The notes: generated by a model from the sequence alone, not told the origin. Counted from the stretch's first letter, positions 1-6,107 are shown. The stretch: 6,415 nt of DNA from Lachnospiraceae bacterium (GCA_024697505.1 JAILFQ010000291.1:1-6415), one strand, 5' to 3'. Numbers and translations are program-made.

Positions 1-1
1 G

Positions 2-133
2 GATTATATGGGACCTGTACGTATGAAGGATGTTGAAGAGGCTCAGCAGAAGATTGTTAATGTAATACGTAAACTTGAAGACTCCGGCGAAATTATAATT
101 GCAAGGGGCGGAGGTGACGAACTCGTTGTCTAG
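2..133 (+). CDS. fliG: Flagellar motor switch protein FliG, C-terminal end (5' truncated by window)
   Basis: This is the last 43 codons of a gene that begins before the window, in frame from base 2 to the TAG at 131-133. The visible protein starts DYMGPVRMKDVEEAQQK and ends GEIIIARGGGDELVV. That is the highly conserved end of the FliG C-terminal domain, where the closing helix and the 'GEI.IARGG.DE..V' tail are diagnostic. In the family, FliG forms the rotor ring on the cytoplasmic face of the MS ring, and its C-terminal domain touches the MotA stator to generate torque. The charged torque helix lies upstream and is not visible here. The position directly before fliH is the usual one. The last 8 bases overlap the start of fliH, and the fliH ribosome-binding site lies inside this gene, so the two are probably translationally coupled. 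Confidence 0.93.
   Translation, partial: DYMGPVRMKDVEEAQQKIVNVIRKLEDSGEIIIARGGGDELVV
110..117 (+). promoter_or_regulatory. Ribosome-binding site of fliH, inside fliG
   Basis: GGAGGTGA is a near-perfect Shine-Dalgarno match. It lies 8 bases before the TTG at 126-128 and is embedded in the Gly-Gly-Asp codons of the conserved fliG tail. It decides the fliH start: the in-frame TTG at 99 lies upstream of it, and the in-frame GTG at 114 lies within it. Confidence 0.8.
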
Positions 134-1043
134 TAATTTGATTAAGGCTTACAGCGTTTCTTATGATGCTGAGAAAGTTAAACCTCTCAAATTTACCGAA
201 CGAGAGGAAGATATAGCAAATCATCTTAAAGATCTTATCAGTCCGGAAAGATATGCAAGCCTTGAAATGCAGGAAGAAAAGCTGAATAACGGTTTTGTTC
301 AAGGAATAGCTGCAAGACCGGTGGAAGAACTTGAAGATACAAGTGAGCAGCCTGTAAACGAAGAAATCCCTGCCGGTGTAGATCTGGAAACTCTTAGGGC
401 TGAGATAAAAGAGGAACTTCGTTCGGAAATTGCGGAAGAAATGAGAATTGTTGCAAGAAATGAGTGTGATTCTATCATTGCAGATGCCAATAATCAGGCG
501 GAAGGAATAATTGCAAAAGCAACAGCGGAAGCTGAAGCTGCCAAAGAAGGAATCATAAAACTTGCATCAAGTGAGGCTTATGAGGAAGGACTTGCTAAAG
601 CAAAAAGAGAAGAAGAAGCTCGTTTAAACGAACTTGACAGTGAAAAAAGAAGGCTTGAAGAAGAATATGAAAGGCGGGTATCTGAGTTGGAGCCTGCCTT
701 TGTTAAAATTCTTTCTGAATATGTAAGAAAAATAACGGGAATAACCTATGAAAACCACAAAGATATACTTTTATATCTTGTGGACAGAGCTTTAAGACAG
801 GATACGCAATCAAAATCCTTTACGGTATTTATGTCTACCGTTGATTTTGAGGATCTTTCGGAGAGTTTTGAAGGTTATATTGAAAAATATTCGGATAAGA
901 TTACATTAAGATTTAAAGCAGATGTTGATTTAGAGCCCGGAGATATCAGACTGGAAAACGATCAAAAGGTTGTCTGGTGTGGTATTCCTCAAGCAATCAA
1001 AGGCATTGATGATGCTATTGCTCTTATTTCAACAGCTGAATAA
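126..1043 (+). CDS. fliH: Flagellar assembly protein FliH (export ATPase regulator/stator)
   Basis: FliH binds the FliI ATPase as a dimer, holds it in check and links it to the export gate and C ring. I choose the TTG at 126 (305 residues) because GGAGGTGA stands 8 bases upstream and because the protein then starts (M)SSNLIKAYSV, like other clostridial FliH proteins. Residues about 86-186 form a long charged, Ala-rich helix typical of the FliH/AtpF (V-ATPase E/G-like) stalk. It includes EAYEEGLAKAKRE near 150-162, the degenerate A/GxxxG-type repeat. Residues about 187-305 fit the globular C-terminal domain that binds FliI. The usual 'G.C.IET' motif appears as GDIRLEN (272-278), a somewhat divergent form. 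The N-terminal part is long compared with Bacillus and enteric homologues. The gene overlaps fliG by 8 bases and ends in tandem TAATAA, 12 bases before fliI. Assignment rests mainly on position plus architecture, since FliH sequences diverge widely. Confidence 0.88.
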   Translation: MSSNLIKAYSVSYDAEKVKPLKFTEREEDIANHLKDLISPERYASLEMQEEKLNNGFVQGIAARPVEELEDTSEQPVNEEIPAGVDLETLRAEIKEELRSEIAEEMRIVARNECDSIIADANNQAEGIIAKATAEAEAAKEGIIKLASSEAYEEGLAKAKREEEARLNELDSEKRRLEEEYERRVSELEPAFVKILSEYVRKITGITYENHKDILLYLVDRALRQDTQSKSFTVFMSTVDFEDLSESFEGYIEKYSDKITLRFKADVDLEPGDIRLENDQKVVWCGIPQAIKGIDDAIALISTAE

Positions 1044-1055
1044 TAAAGGCGAATT

Positions 1056-2357
1056 ATGAATTTTGAAAAATTTCTTTCTGTTGGGGAAGACAATTTTATA
1101 AAGACATACGGTAAAGTATCCAAGGTTGTCGGTCTTACTGTGGAAGCCACTACAGGACCGGATGTTAAAGTAAATGATACCTGCCGTATTTTAGTTTCCG
1201 GAACAGGTAATGAAATTCTTTGTGAAGTTATCGGCTTTAGGGATGACAGGATCATTCTTATGCCTTACGAGGATGTTAATGGAATAAAGACCGGAGATCT
1301 GGTGGAAAGTCTTAATGAGTCTTATAAAATTCCTGCCGGTCCGGAACTTCTGGGAAGAGTGCTAAACGGAATAGGAAAACCTATGGACGGTCTTCCTGCT
1401 CCCAAAACAACAGATACATGTGAGTCTGAAAATATGCCGCCAAGCCCTATGGAAAGAGTTCTTATAGACCAGGAATTATCGCTTGGTGTAAGAGCGGTTG
1501 ATGGTATGTTAACTCTCGGGAAAGGGCAGAGAATCGGTATTTTTGCCGGTAGCGGTGTCGGAAAAAGTACACTTCTCGGAATGTTTGCAAGAAATACAAA
1601 AGCAGACATAAATGTTATTGCTCTTATCGGAGAGCGAGGCAGAGAGGTAAAGGAATTCATGGAAAGAGACCTTGGTGAAGAAGGCCTTAAAAGGTCTGTT
1701 GTGGTATGCGCCACATCCGATCAGCCTGCTTTACTTCGAAAAAAAGCCGCCAAGACAGCAACTGCAATTGCAGAATACTTCAGGGACCAGGGTAAAGATG
1801 TGCTTTTAATGATGGATTCACTTACCAGATTTTCAATGGCTCAAAGAGAAATCGGATTGGCTTCCGGTGAACCTCCTGTATCAAGAGGATATCCGCCAAG
1901 TGTTTATGCCGAAATGCCGAAACTTCTTGAAAGAGCCGGAAAAACAGCGAAAGGATCCATAACCGGAATATACACAGTACTTGTAGACGGTGATGATTTT
2001 AATGAACCTATAACAGATACGGCCAGAGGTATTTTGGATGGCCATATTATGCTTTCAAGAAAACTTGCTCATAAGAATCATTATCCTGCAATAGATGTTT
2101 TACAGAGTATTTCCAGAGTTATGTCTTCCATAGCTTCACCTGAACATAAAAAAGCTGCCAATGAATTAAAAAATGTTCTTGCAACTTATAATGATGCAGA
2201 AGATCTGATAAATATCGGCGCTTATAAGGCCGGTTCAAACAAAGAAATAGACAGAGCGATAGAAAAAATTGACGACATAAACGCTTTTCTTTGTCAGGAG
2301 ACTATGGAAAATGTTTCATTTAATGAGACAGTGGAAAGACTTGAGGGATTGTTCTGA
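1056..2357 (+). CDS. fliI: Flagellum-specific ATP synthase-like ATPase FliI
   Basis: FliI is the hexameric cytoplasmic ATPase that drives unloading of chaperone-bound substrates into the flagellar type III export gate. The 433-residue length is normal for the family. Residues 1-90 are the beta-barrel N domain; the F1-beta-like catalytic domain follows. Visible motifs are the P-loop AGSGVGKST (164-172, Lys170), the catalytic GER at 192-194 (Glu193), Walker B VLLMMDSLTR (249-258, Asp254), the SRGYPPSVYAEMPKLLERAG stretch (276-295), and the ATPase alpha/beta signature PAIDVLQSIS (344-353). All catalytic residues are intact. The C-terminal helical domain (about 365-433) carries the usual LATYNDAEDLINIGAYKAGS segment. 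The ATG at 1056 has only a weak ribosome site (AAAGGC, about 6 bases before), so translation may depend on coupling to fliH. The stop overlaps the fliJ start by one base. This is the most secure identification in the window. Confidence 0.98.
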   Translation: MNFEKFLSVGEDNFIKTYGKVSKVVGLTVEATTGPDVKVNDTCRILVSGTGNEILCEVIGFRDDRIILMPYEDVNGIKTGDLVESLNESYKIPAGPELLGRVLNGIGKPMDGLPAPKTTDTCESENMPPSPMERVLIDQELSLGVRAVDGMLTLGKGQRIGIFAGSGVGKSTLLGMFARNTKADINVIALIGERGREVKEFMERDLGEEGLKRSVVVCATSDQPALLRKKAAKTATAIAEYFRDQGKDVLLMMDSLTRFSMAQREIGLASGEPPVSRGYPPSVYAEMPKLLERAGKTAKGSITGIYTVLVDGDDFNEPITDTARGILDGHIMLSRKLAHKNHYPAIDVLQSISRVMSSIASPEHKKAANELKNVLATYNDAEDLINIGAYKAGSNKEIDRAIEKIDDINAFLCQETMENVSFNETVERLEGLF

Positions 2358-2815
2358 TGGCAAAGTTCGTCTACAGAATGCAAGGAATTTTAAATATTAA
2401 GCTCAAACTGGAAGACCAGGCCAAAACAGCATATTCCTTTGCCGCCAAAAAAGTTGCGGACGAAGAGGAAAGGCTTGTACGACTTAAAGAAAAAAAAGAG
2501 TATTATATAAACCAAAAAAGAAATGAAATGGCAACCACGATCAACGTTAAAGAATTGGAACTGGTTGAAAATGCCATTCATACGACCGATATACAAATCG
2601 GAGAGCAAATAGTTGTTATAAATCAGGCTAAAAAAAGTCTTGAAATAGCAAGAATAAAACTTGATGAAGCTATTAAAGAAAGAAAAATACAGGAAAAACT
2701 TCGTGAGAACGCCTTCGAGGAATTTAAACGAGAGGTAGAAGCAGAAGAGCAAAAAGAAATAAACGAACTTGTATCATTTCGTTTTGGAAACGGAAAGGTT
2801 CGGCAGGAGGAGTAA
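2357..2815 (+). CDS. fliJ: Flagellar export protein FliJ
   Basis: FliJ is a small coiled-coil protein that fills the centre of the FliI hexamer, like the gamma subunit of F1, and contacts the export gate protein FlhA. The 152-residue protein is almost wholly charged helix. The N-terminal FVYRMQGILNIKLKLEDQAK (4-23) and the C-terminal KERKIQEKLRENAFEEFKRE (107-126) are the two parts conserved in FliJ, and the end ELVSFRFG (137-144) is typical of Gram-positive members. The ATG overlaps the fliI stop as TGATG, with GAGGGA about 8 bases before it, so fliI and fliJ are probably translated by coupling, as expected for partners of one complex. FliJ is poorly conserved in general, but position, length and both terminal motifs agree. 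Confidence 0.93.
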   Translation: MAKFVYRMQGILNIKLKLEDQAKTAYSFAAKKVADEEERLVRLKEKKEYYINQKRNEMATTINVKELELVENAIHTTDIQIGEQIVVINQAKKSLEIARIKLDEAIKERKIQEKLRENAFEEFKREVEAEEQKEINELVSFRFGNGKVRQEE

Positions 2816-2818
2816 ACC

Positions 2819-3574
2819 ATGGCAAAGAATAAGGAGACAAAAGAAAAAAAAGGTAAAGGCGGCTTCGGCAGCTTTATCATGATTTTCCTTATTATATTAA
2901 TATGGCTTGCTATACTTGCGCTTTTGGTTAAAAATGATGTTGGCGGAGTCGGTTCAATGCTTCGTCCTTACATAAAAGATGTTAAATATCTAAATGCCAT
3001 TCTTCCTGAGGTGTCAATTGAACAACAGGCGTATGAAAACGGCTATCCATACAAAACTGCAGAAGAAATGATGAATCGTATTAAGTTTTTGGAGGAACAG
3101 GTCGATAAACTTACAGAGGAGAACAATGACTACGCCGAAAGACAGAAGGAAATGCAGACGGAACTGGATGCCCTTCGTCATTATGAAGAAGAATATGAGG
3201 CTTTTCTTAAGATCAAAAAAGACTTCGACAGAAACGTAGTTTATGCCGATAATGCTCCTTCAACAGAAGAGTATGTTAAATATTACGCTCAGATGTATCC
3301 TGAAACAGCCGCTGAAATCTATAAGGAACTCTTAAGACAGACGGCTATAGATGAAACGGTTGAAAATCAGGCTGCATATTTTGCAAAGATGAAAGCTGCT
3401 CAGGCTGCTGAAATCTTATCTGAGATGACAAGTGATATCGATCTTGTATGTAATATACTCAGATGTATGAAGACTCAGGCTGTATCGGATATCTTATCCA
3501 AGATGGATACTCTTTACGCTGCCCGTATCGTCAACCGTATGCACGAAATGGATGAAGAACTCCTCACAGAATAA
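2819..3574 (+). CDS. MotE/YlxF-like flagellar membrane protein with MgtE_N-type domain
   Basis: This 251-residue protein occupies the place of Bacillus ylxF, between fliJ and fliK. Residues 1-16 are Lys-rich and probably cytoplasmic. Residues about 17-37 form one strong membrane helix (SFIMIFLIILIWLAILALLV). A GG-rich turn and a 'MLRPYIKDVKYLNAILPE' stretch follow, then a coiled coil at about 84-136. The C-terminal domain (about 153-245) is a set of helical repeats of the MgtE_N kind, with units of the pattern MxxxxAAxIxxxM starting at Met159, 191, 217 and 229. This is the architecture of COG3334-like proteins. One named member, rhizobial MotE, was described as a periplasmic chaperone for MotC. 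Here the positive-inside pattern puts the repeat domain outside the membrane. There is no clear signal-peptidase site. AGGAGG lies 8 bases before the ATG, the strongest start signal in the window. The function in this lineage is not known to me; a stator or basal-body role is inference. Confidence 0.8.
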   Translation: MAKNKETKEKKGKGGFGSFIMIFLIILIWLAILALLVKNDVGGVGSMLRPYIKDVKYLNAILPEVSIEQQAYENGYPYKTAEEMMNRIKFLEEQVDKLTEENNDYAERQKEMQTELDALRHYEEEYEAFLKIKKDFDRNVVYADNAPSTEEYVKYYAQMYPETAAEIYKELLRQTAIDETVENQAAYFAKMKAAQAAEILSEMTSDIDLVCNILRCMKTQAVSDILSKMDTLYAARIVNRMHEMDEELLTE

Positions 3575-3581
3575 TTTATCA

Positions 3582-3616
3582 AAGAGGAAGGGACTCCTTT
3601 TGATTAAGGAAAGGAG
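3582..3616 (+). promoter_or_regulatory. Two mutually exclusive hairpins over the fliK ribosome-binding site
   Basis: The 52-base gap between the MotE-like gene and fliK has a pyrimidine tract CTCCTTTT (3594-3601) between two purine tracts. It can pair with AAAGGAG at 3610-3616 (7 perfect pairs, 9-base loop), which hides the fliK ribosome site. It can instead pair with AAGAGGA at 3582-3588 (7 pairs including one G-U, 6-base loop), which leaves the ribosome site free. Both stems use the same pyrimidines, so they cannot form together. The pairings are read directly from the sequence; a regulatory role is inference, and both stems are short. Confidence 0.4.
3611..3616 (+). promoter_or_regulatory. 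Ribosome-binding site deciding the fliK start
   Basis: AAGGAG lies 10 bases before ATG 3627 and 13 before ATG 3630. The spacing favours the first of the two tandem ATG codons. The site is the 3' arm of the possible masking hairpin 3594-3616. Confidence 0.65.
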
Positions 3617-3626
3617 AAAATCTAAT

Positions 3627-5018
3627 ATGATGGCACAAAATGTGCAGATGCCAAATGATGTATCTATAAAATTTGGGTTTGCAAAGAATGTGCAGACAGG
3701 TTCGTCAGACGGAAGTTTTGATATTTTTTTGGGACAGGCCGGAAAAACGCTCTTTGCCGGTAACAATGTTAATTCTTCTGAAAATATTTCACCAAAAAAT
3801 GAAATGAAAAAAGAAGACATTAAAACAAACTTTACCGGAGAAAAAGAAGCCTTAAAGTCCGAAACTAAATCCGATTCCGAATCCAAATCCGATGTTTTAA
3901 AAACTGAAAACAAAGAAACCGATTCTCTTACGAACACTGCTAAAGCAGAAGAAAGCAATGATATTCCATCAGAAGAAGTGATTGAGAAAGTTGGAACACT
4001 TCTTGCAGATGTTAAGGATGTGATTGTTCAGATGCTTGGCATTGGCGAAGAAGAATTGACAGTTAAAATGGAAGAACTCGGTTTGTCTGATCTTGATCTT
4101 TTGAATCCGGATTCGCTTAAAGAACTGTTTATGGCTTTTAAACCCGGAAAAGAGATGTCAGACTTGTTAACAGACCCTGAACTTCTGGAACAGCTTACAA
4201 ATCTTCAGGAAAAAATTACTGATATTTATGAAGCGAGCGGAATTGATAAAAACACTTTTGAAAGTGCATTTGCTTTAGCACTGAATGGTGCAAATAAATC
4301 CGAAGAAAAACCTGTTGATGCACAAAAGAGCGAAGATGTCAAAACCTTTACAGATGAAGACAGAAAAAATGATGTGTCTTTAAAATCAAAAGGTAAAAAT
4401 GACGAAGGTAATGTAAAAGAAACCACGATCGACTTTAAAACTGCTGCTGACTCTGATGCAAAGAGCAAAGCTTCTACCGATGAAAAGCAGGATTTTACCG
4501 CAGCACCGGCAGAACAGTTTTTAAACAATCTTACAGATTCAATGAAGGAGGTAAGCGGAGTCGAAGGGACAGAGCTTACAGCCCAGATCAGAGAAATAGC
4601 AAACCAGATTTTAGATAAGATAAAAGTGAACATTACCGAAGCTTCTACAAGTCTTGAAATGCTTATTAAACCTGAACATCTCGGAAGAGTATCTTTAACG
4701 GTTACTCAGGAGAACGGTGTTATGAAAGCTAAATTTGTTACAGAAAATGAGCTTTCAAAAGAAGCAATTGAAAGCAACCTGGTTCAGTTTAAGCAACAGC
4801 TTAGCGAGCAGGGACTTAAGGTTGACTCGATTGAAGTAACCGTATCAGATTTTAAGTTCAGAAATGATGAAGAAACAGGAAAAAATGATCAGTCGGATGA
4901 AAAAAAATCCAAAAAGAAATTTTCATTTGACGAAGAAAGCACAGAAGATGTAAGTGCAAGCAATAATACATTTGCTTACATTGATGACGGTAACTCTACC
5001 GTAAACTATGTAGCATAA
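3627..5018 (+). CDS. fliK: Flagellar hook-length control protein FliK
   Basis: FliK is secreted while the hook grows, acts as a ruler, and then binds FlhB to switch export from hook to filament proteins. With the ATG at 3627 the protein has 463 residues. The N-terminal third is polar and probably disordered, with Lys/Ser/Asp/Glu runs near residues 75-110, as expected for an export-competent ruler. Residues about 115-220 form a helical segment with LGLSDLDLLNPDSLKELFMA, which looks like the middle region of clostridial FliK proteins. A second disordered linker follows. Residues about 338-408 are the Flg_hook switch domain, with LEMLIKPEHLGRVSLTV (343-359) and EQGLKVDSIEVTVSDF (394-409). A 54-residue charged tail follows. 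ATG 3630 and an in-frame TTG at 3600, with its own purine-rich AGGAAGGG, are alternative starts. The frame is open back to an ATG at 3552, but that codon has no ribosome site and lies inside the preceding gene. flgD follows after 16 bases. Confidence 0.92.
   Translation: MMAQNVQMPNDVSIKFGFAKNVQTGSSDGSFDIFLGQAGKTLFAGNNVNSSENISPKNEMKKEDIKTNFTGEKEALKSETKSDSESKSDVLKTENKETDSLTNTAKAEESNDIPSEEVIEKVGTLLADVKDVIVQMLGIGEEELTVKMEELGLSDLDLLNPDSLKELFMAFKPGKEMSDLLTDPELLEQLTNLQEKITDIYEASGIDKNTFESAFALALNGANKSEEKPVDAQKSEDVKTFTDEDRKNDVSLKSKGKNDEGNVKETTIDFKTAADSDAKSKASTDEKQDFTAAPAEQFLNNLTDSMKEVSGVEGTELTAQIREIANQILDKIKVNITEASTSLEMLIKPEHLGRVSLTVTQENGVMKAKFVTENELSKEAIESNLVQFKQQLSEQGLKVDSIEVTVSDFKFRNDEETGKNDQSDEKKSKKKFSFDEESTEDVSASNNTFAYIDDGNSTVNYVA
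3867..3893 (+). repeat. Short imperfect tandem repeat in the fliK linker
   Basis: AAATCCGAT occurs at 3867-3875 and again at 3885-3893, an 18-base period with related TCCGAATCC between. It encodes a KSDSESKSD run in the disordered N-terminal part of FliK. Such repeats can change ruler length by slippage, but one and a half copies is a weak case. Confidence 0.5.
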
Positions 5019-5034
5019 GAAAGGCCGGTATATT

Positions 5035-6093
5035 ATGAGTGATCTTATCCAAAAAGTTGTAGACGGTAAAATACCTGAAAATACAGCTGTAAGTTCAACA
5101 AAGGAAGAAGAGCAGACAAAAGGAACCACAAATCTTGGCAAAGATGCCTTCCTTCAGCTCCTTGTTGCGGAAATGCAAAACCAGGATCCTCTTGAGCCGA
5201 CAACCAATACAGAATGGATTTCACAGCTCGCTACATTTTCCCAGCTTGAAGAATTGCAGACTCTTTCTTCAACAACAGAAAAGTCTCAAATGTTTTCGCT
5301 TATCGGTAAAAATGTTATTATTTCCACTCAGGATGTAAACGGAAATACAACTTTAAAATCCGGTATTGTAGATTTTATATCCACATCCGGAAAAGAACCT
5401 AAGTTTTCCGTTAACGGTTCTCTTTATTCGATGGAAAATCTATATTCTGTCGTGGATTCGGATTATCTTTACGAAAAGAATAAACCTTCACTTGATACAG
5501 CAATAGATTTTACTTTTGACGGAGATGCACCTTCGGATCTTCAATTTGATGTAAATCTTGGCGAAGATCCTGCAGAAGCCACAGAAGTTGCTGTTCTTTA
5601 CGGTGAGGCGGTTCTTTCTTCCGATTATGTAACTTTATCCGGAAATACCGTTACAATTAAATCGGACATTTTACAGCAGTTTGAATCAGGTACTTATAAG
5701 TTTTCTCTTGTATTTAATGATAAGAATTTTACTACTGTTGATGATAAGCTCACCATCACAGTATTTAACTCACATCCGACTGTAGCAGAAACGGAAAATG
5801 AAGAAGAAATTATTGAAAATGTTGAAAACGAAGACCCTGTTTCCAAACTTACCGATGAAGACTATGATGCTCTTTCTGATATGATCTCAGCTAAATTGTA
5901 TGACAAATTATCTGTATCCGGAACGCAAAATGCAGTTGCCGAAGAACAAACAGAAGAAAATGTATCTGATAAGGATGTTAACGTTACAGAGACTGTAACC
6001 GAGCCGGATACTTCATCCGAAACCGGTACAGAGACGGGCGCAGGAACGGAGACGAATGATGATACAACAGCTTCACCGGAATCAGGTAATTAA
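5035..6093 (+). CDS. flgD: Flagellar hook assembly (capping) protein FlgD with extra X2-like domain
   Basis: FlgD is exported through the flagellar channel and caps the growing hook so that FlgE subunits polymerise beneath it. Residues 33-80 are the conserved FlgD N-terminal region: LGKDAFLQLLVAEMQNQDPL (34-53), then 'WISQLATFSQLEELQTL' (61-77). Residues about 88-146 (LIGKNVIIST ... SGIVDFIS ... VNGSLYSMENLYSVV) fit the tudor/SH3-like domain. At 352 residues the protein is far longer than Bacillus FlgD (about 140) and the enteric form (about 230). The extra sequence is a beta-rich module at about 150-246 resembling the X2 family (SSDYVTLSGNTVTIKSDIL, 195-213, then SGTYKFSLVF), followed by an acidic Thr/Glu-rich tail of about 105 residues. 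The enteric FlgD Ig domain is inserted within the tudor domain, whereas here the tudor domain looks continuous and the module comes after it. The ribosome site GAAAGG is modest, 10 bases before the ATG. The gene ends in tandem TAATAA. Confidence 0.93.
   Translation: MSDLIQKVVDGKIPENTAVSSTKEEEQTKGTTNLGKDAFLQLLVAEMQNQDPLEPTTNTEWISQLATFSQLEELQTLSSTTEKSQMFSLIGKNVIISTQDVNGNTTLKSGIVDFISTSGKEPKFSVNGSLYSMENLYSVVDSDYLYEKNKPSLDTAIDFTFDGDAPSDLQFDVNLGEDPAEATEVAVLYGEAVLSSDYVTLSGNTVTIKSDILQQFESGTYKFSLVFNDKNFTTVDDKLTITVFNSHPTVAETENEEEIIENVENEDPVSKLTDEDYDALSDMISAKLYDKLSVSGTQNAVAEEQTEENVSDKDVNVTETVTEPDTSSETGTETGAGTETNDDTTASPESGN
5482..5772 (+). other. X2-like (PF03442-type) Ig-fold module within FlgD
   Basis: This covers FlgD residues about 150-246. 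The order of elements follows the X2 pattern: a 'PSLDTAIDFTFDGDAPSDLQFDV' opening (151-173), a strand ending AVLYGEAVLSS (186-196), the hallmark DYVTLSGNTVTIKSDIL (197-213), then SGTYKFSLVFND (218-229) and a last strand LTITVF (239-244). X2 modules are Ig-like beta sandwiches best known from cellulosomal scaffoldins and secreted glycosidases. The match is from memory of the family pattern; no profile search was run. Confidence 0.6.
5773..6090 (+). other. Acidic Thr/Glu-rich C-terminal tail of FlgD
   Basis: FlgD residues 247-352 are dominated by Glu, Asp, Thr and Asn and contain repeated short TET/ETGTETGAGTET units (329-340). One probable amphipathic helix, KLTDEDYDALSDMISAKLYD (271-290), interrupts the disorder. 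The tail has no Cys and is strongly negative. It is probably flexible outside the folded cap. Confidence 0.6.
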
Positions 6094-6107
6094 TAAGGAG
6101 TGATTTT

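Noticed and set aside
1322..1714. Reverse-strand open frame opposite fliI (130 codons)
   Set aside because: It lies wholly within a highly conserved catalytic gene on the other strand and resembles no protein family.
2390..2752. Long reverse-strand open frame opposite fliJ (120 codons)
   Set aside because: It is the mirror of an A-rich coding strand and gives a Phe/Tyr-rich product with no family likeness. fliJ on the + strand explains the region fully.
3594..3616. CTCCTTT/AAAGGAG hairpin as a transcription terminator
   Set aside because: The stem is 7 pairs with few G-C and is followed by an A-rich run rather than a T run. It ends on the fliK ribosome site, so masking is the better reading.
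3552..3626. Extended fliK N-terminus from ATG 3552
   Set aside because: There is no Shine-Dalgarno before 3552 and the codon lies within the end of the previous gene. A good ribosome site directs ATG 3627.
3600..3626. Promoter-like TTGATT ... TCTAAT before fliK
   Set aside because: The spacing is only 15 bases, the boxes are poor, and the -10 box would abut the start codon, leaving no room for a ribosome site in the transcript.
3494..3958. Reverse-strand open frame across the motE-fliK junction (154 codons)
   Set aside because: The product is a Ser/Phe-rich complement of the Lys/Ser/Glu-rich fliK linker. I saw no ribosome site or recognisable motif.
5135..5338. Small + strand frame inside flgD
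   Set aside because: It is an out-of-frame shadow of the conserved FlgD core, with no ribosome site and no coherent product.
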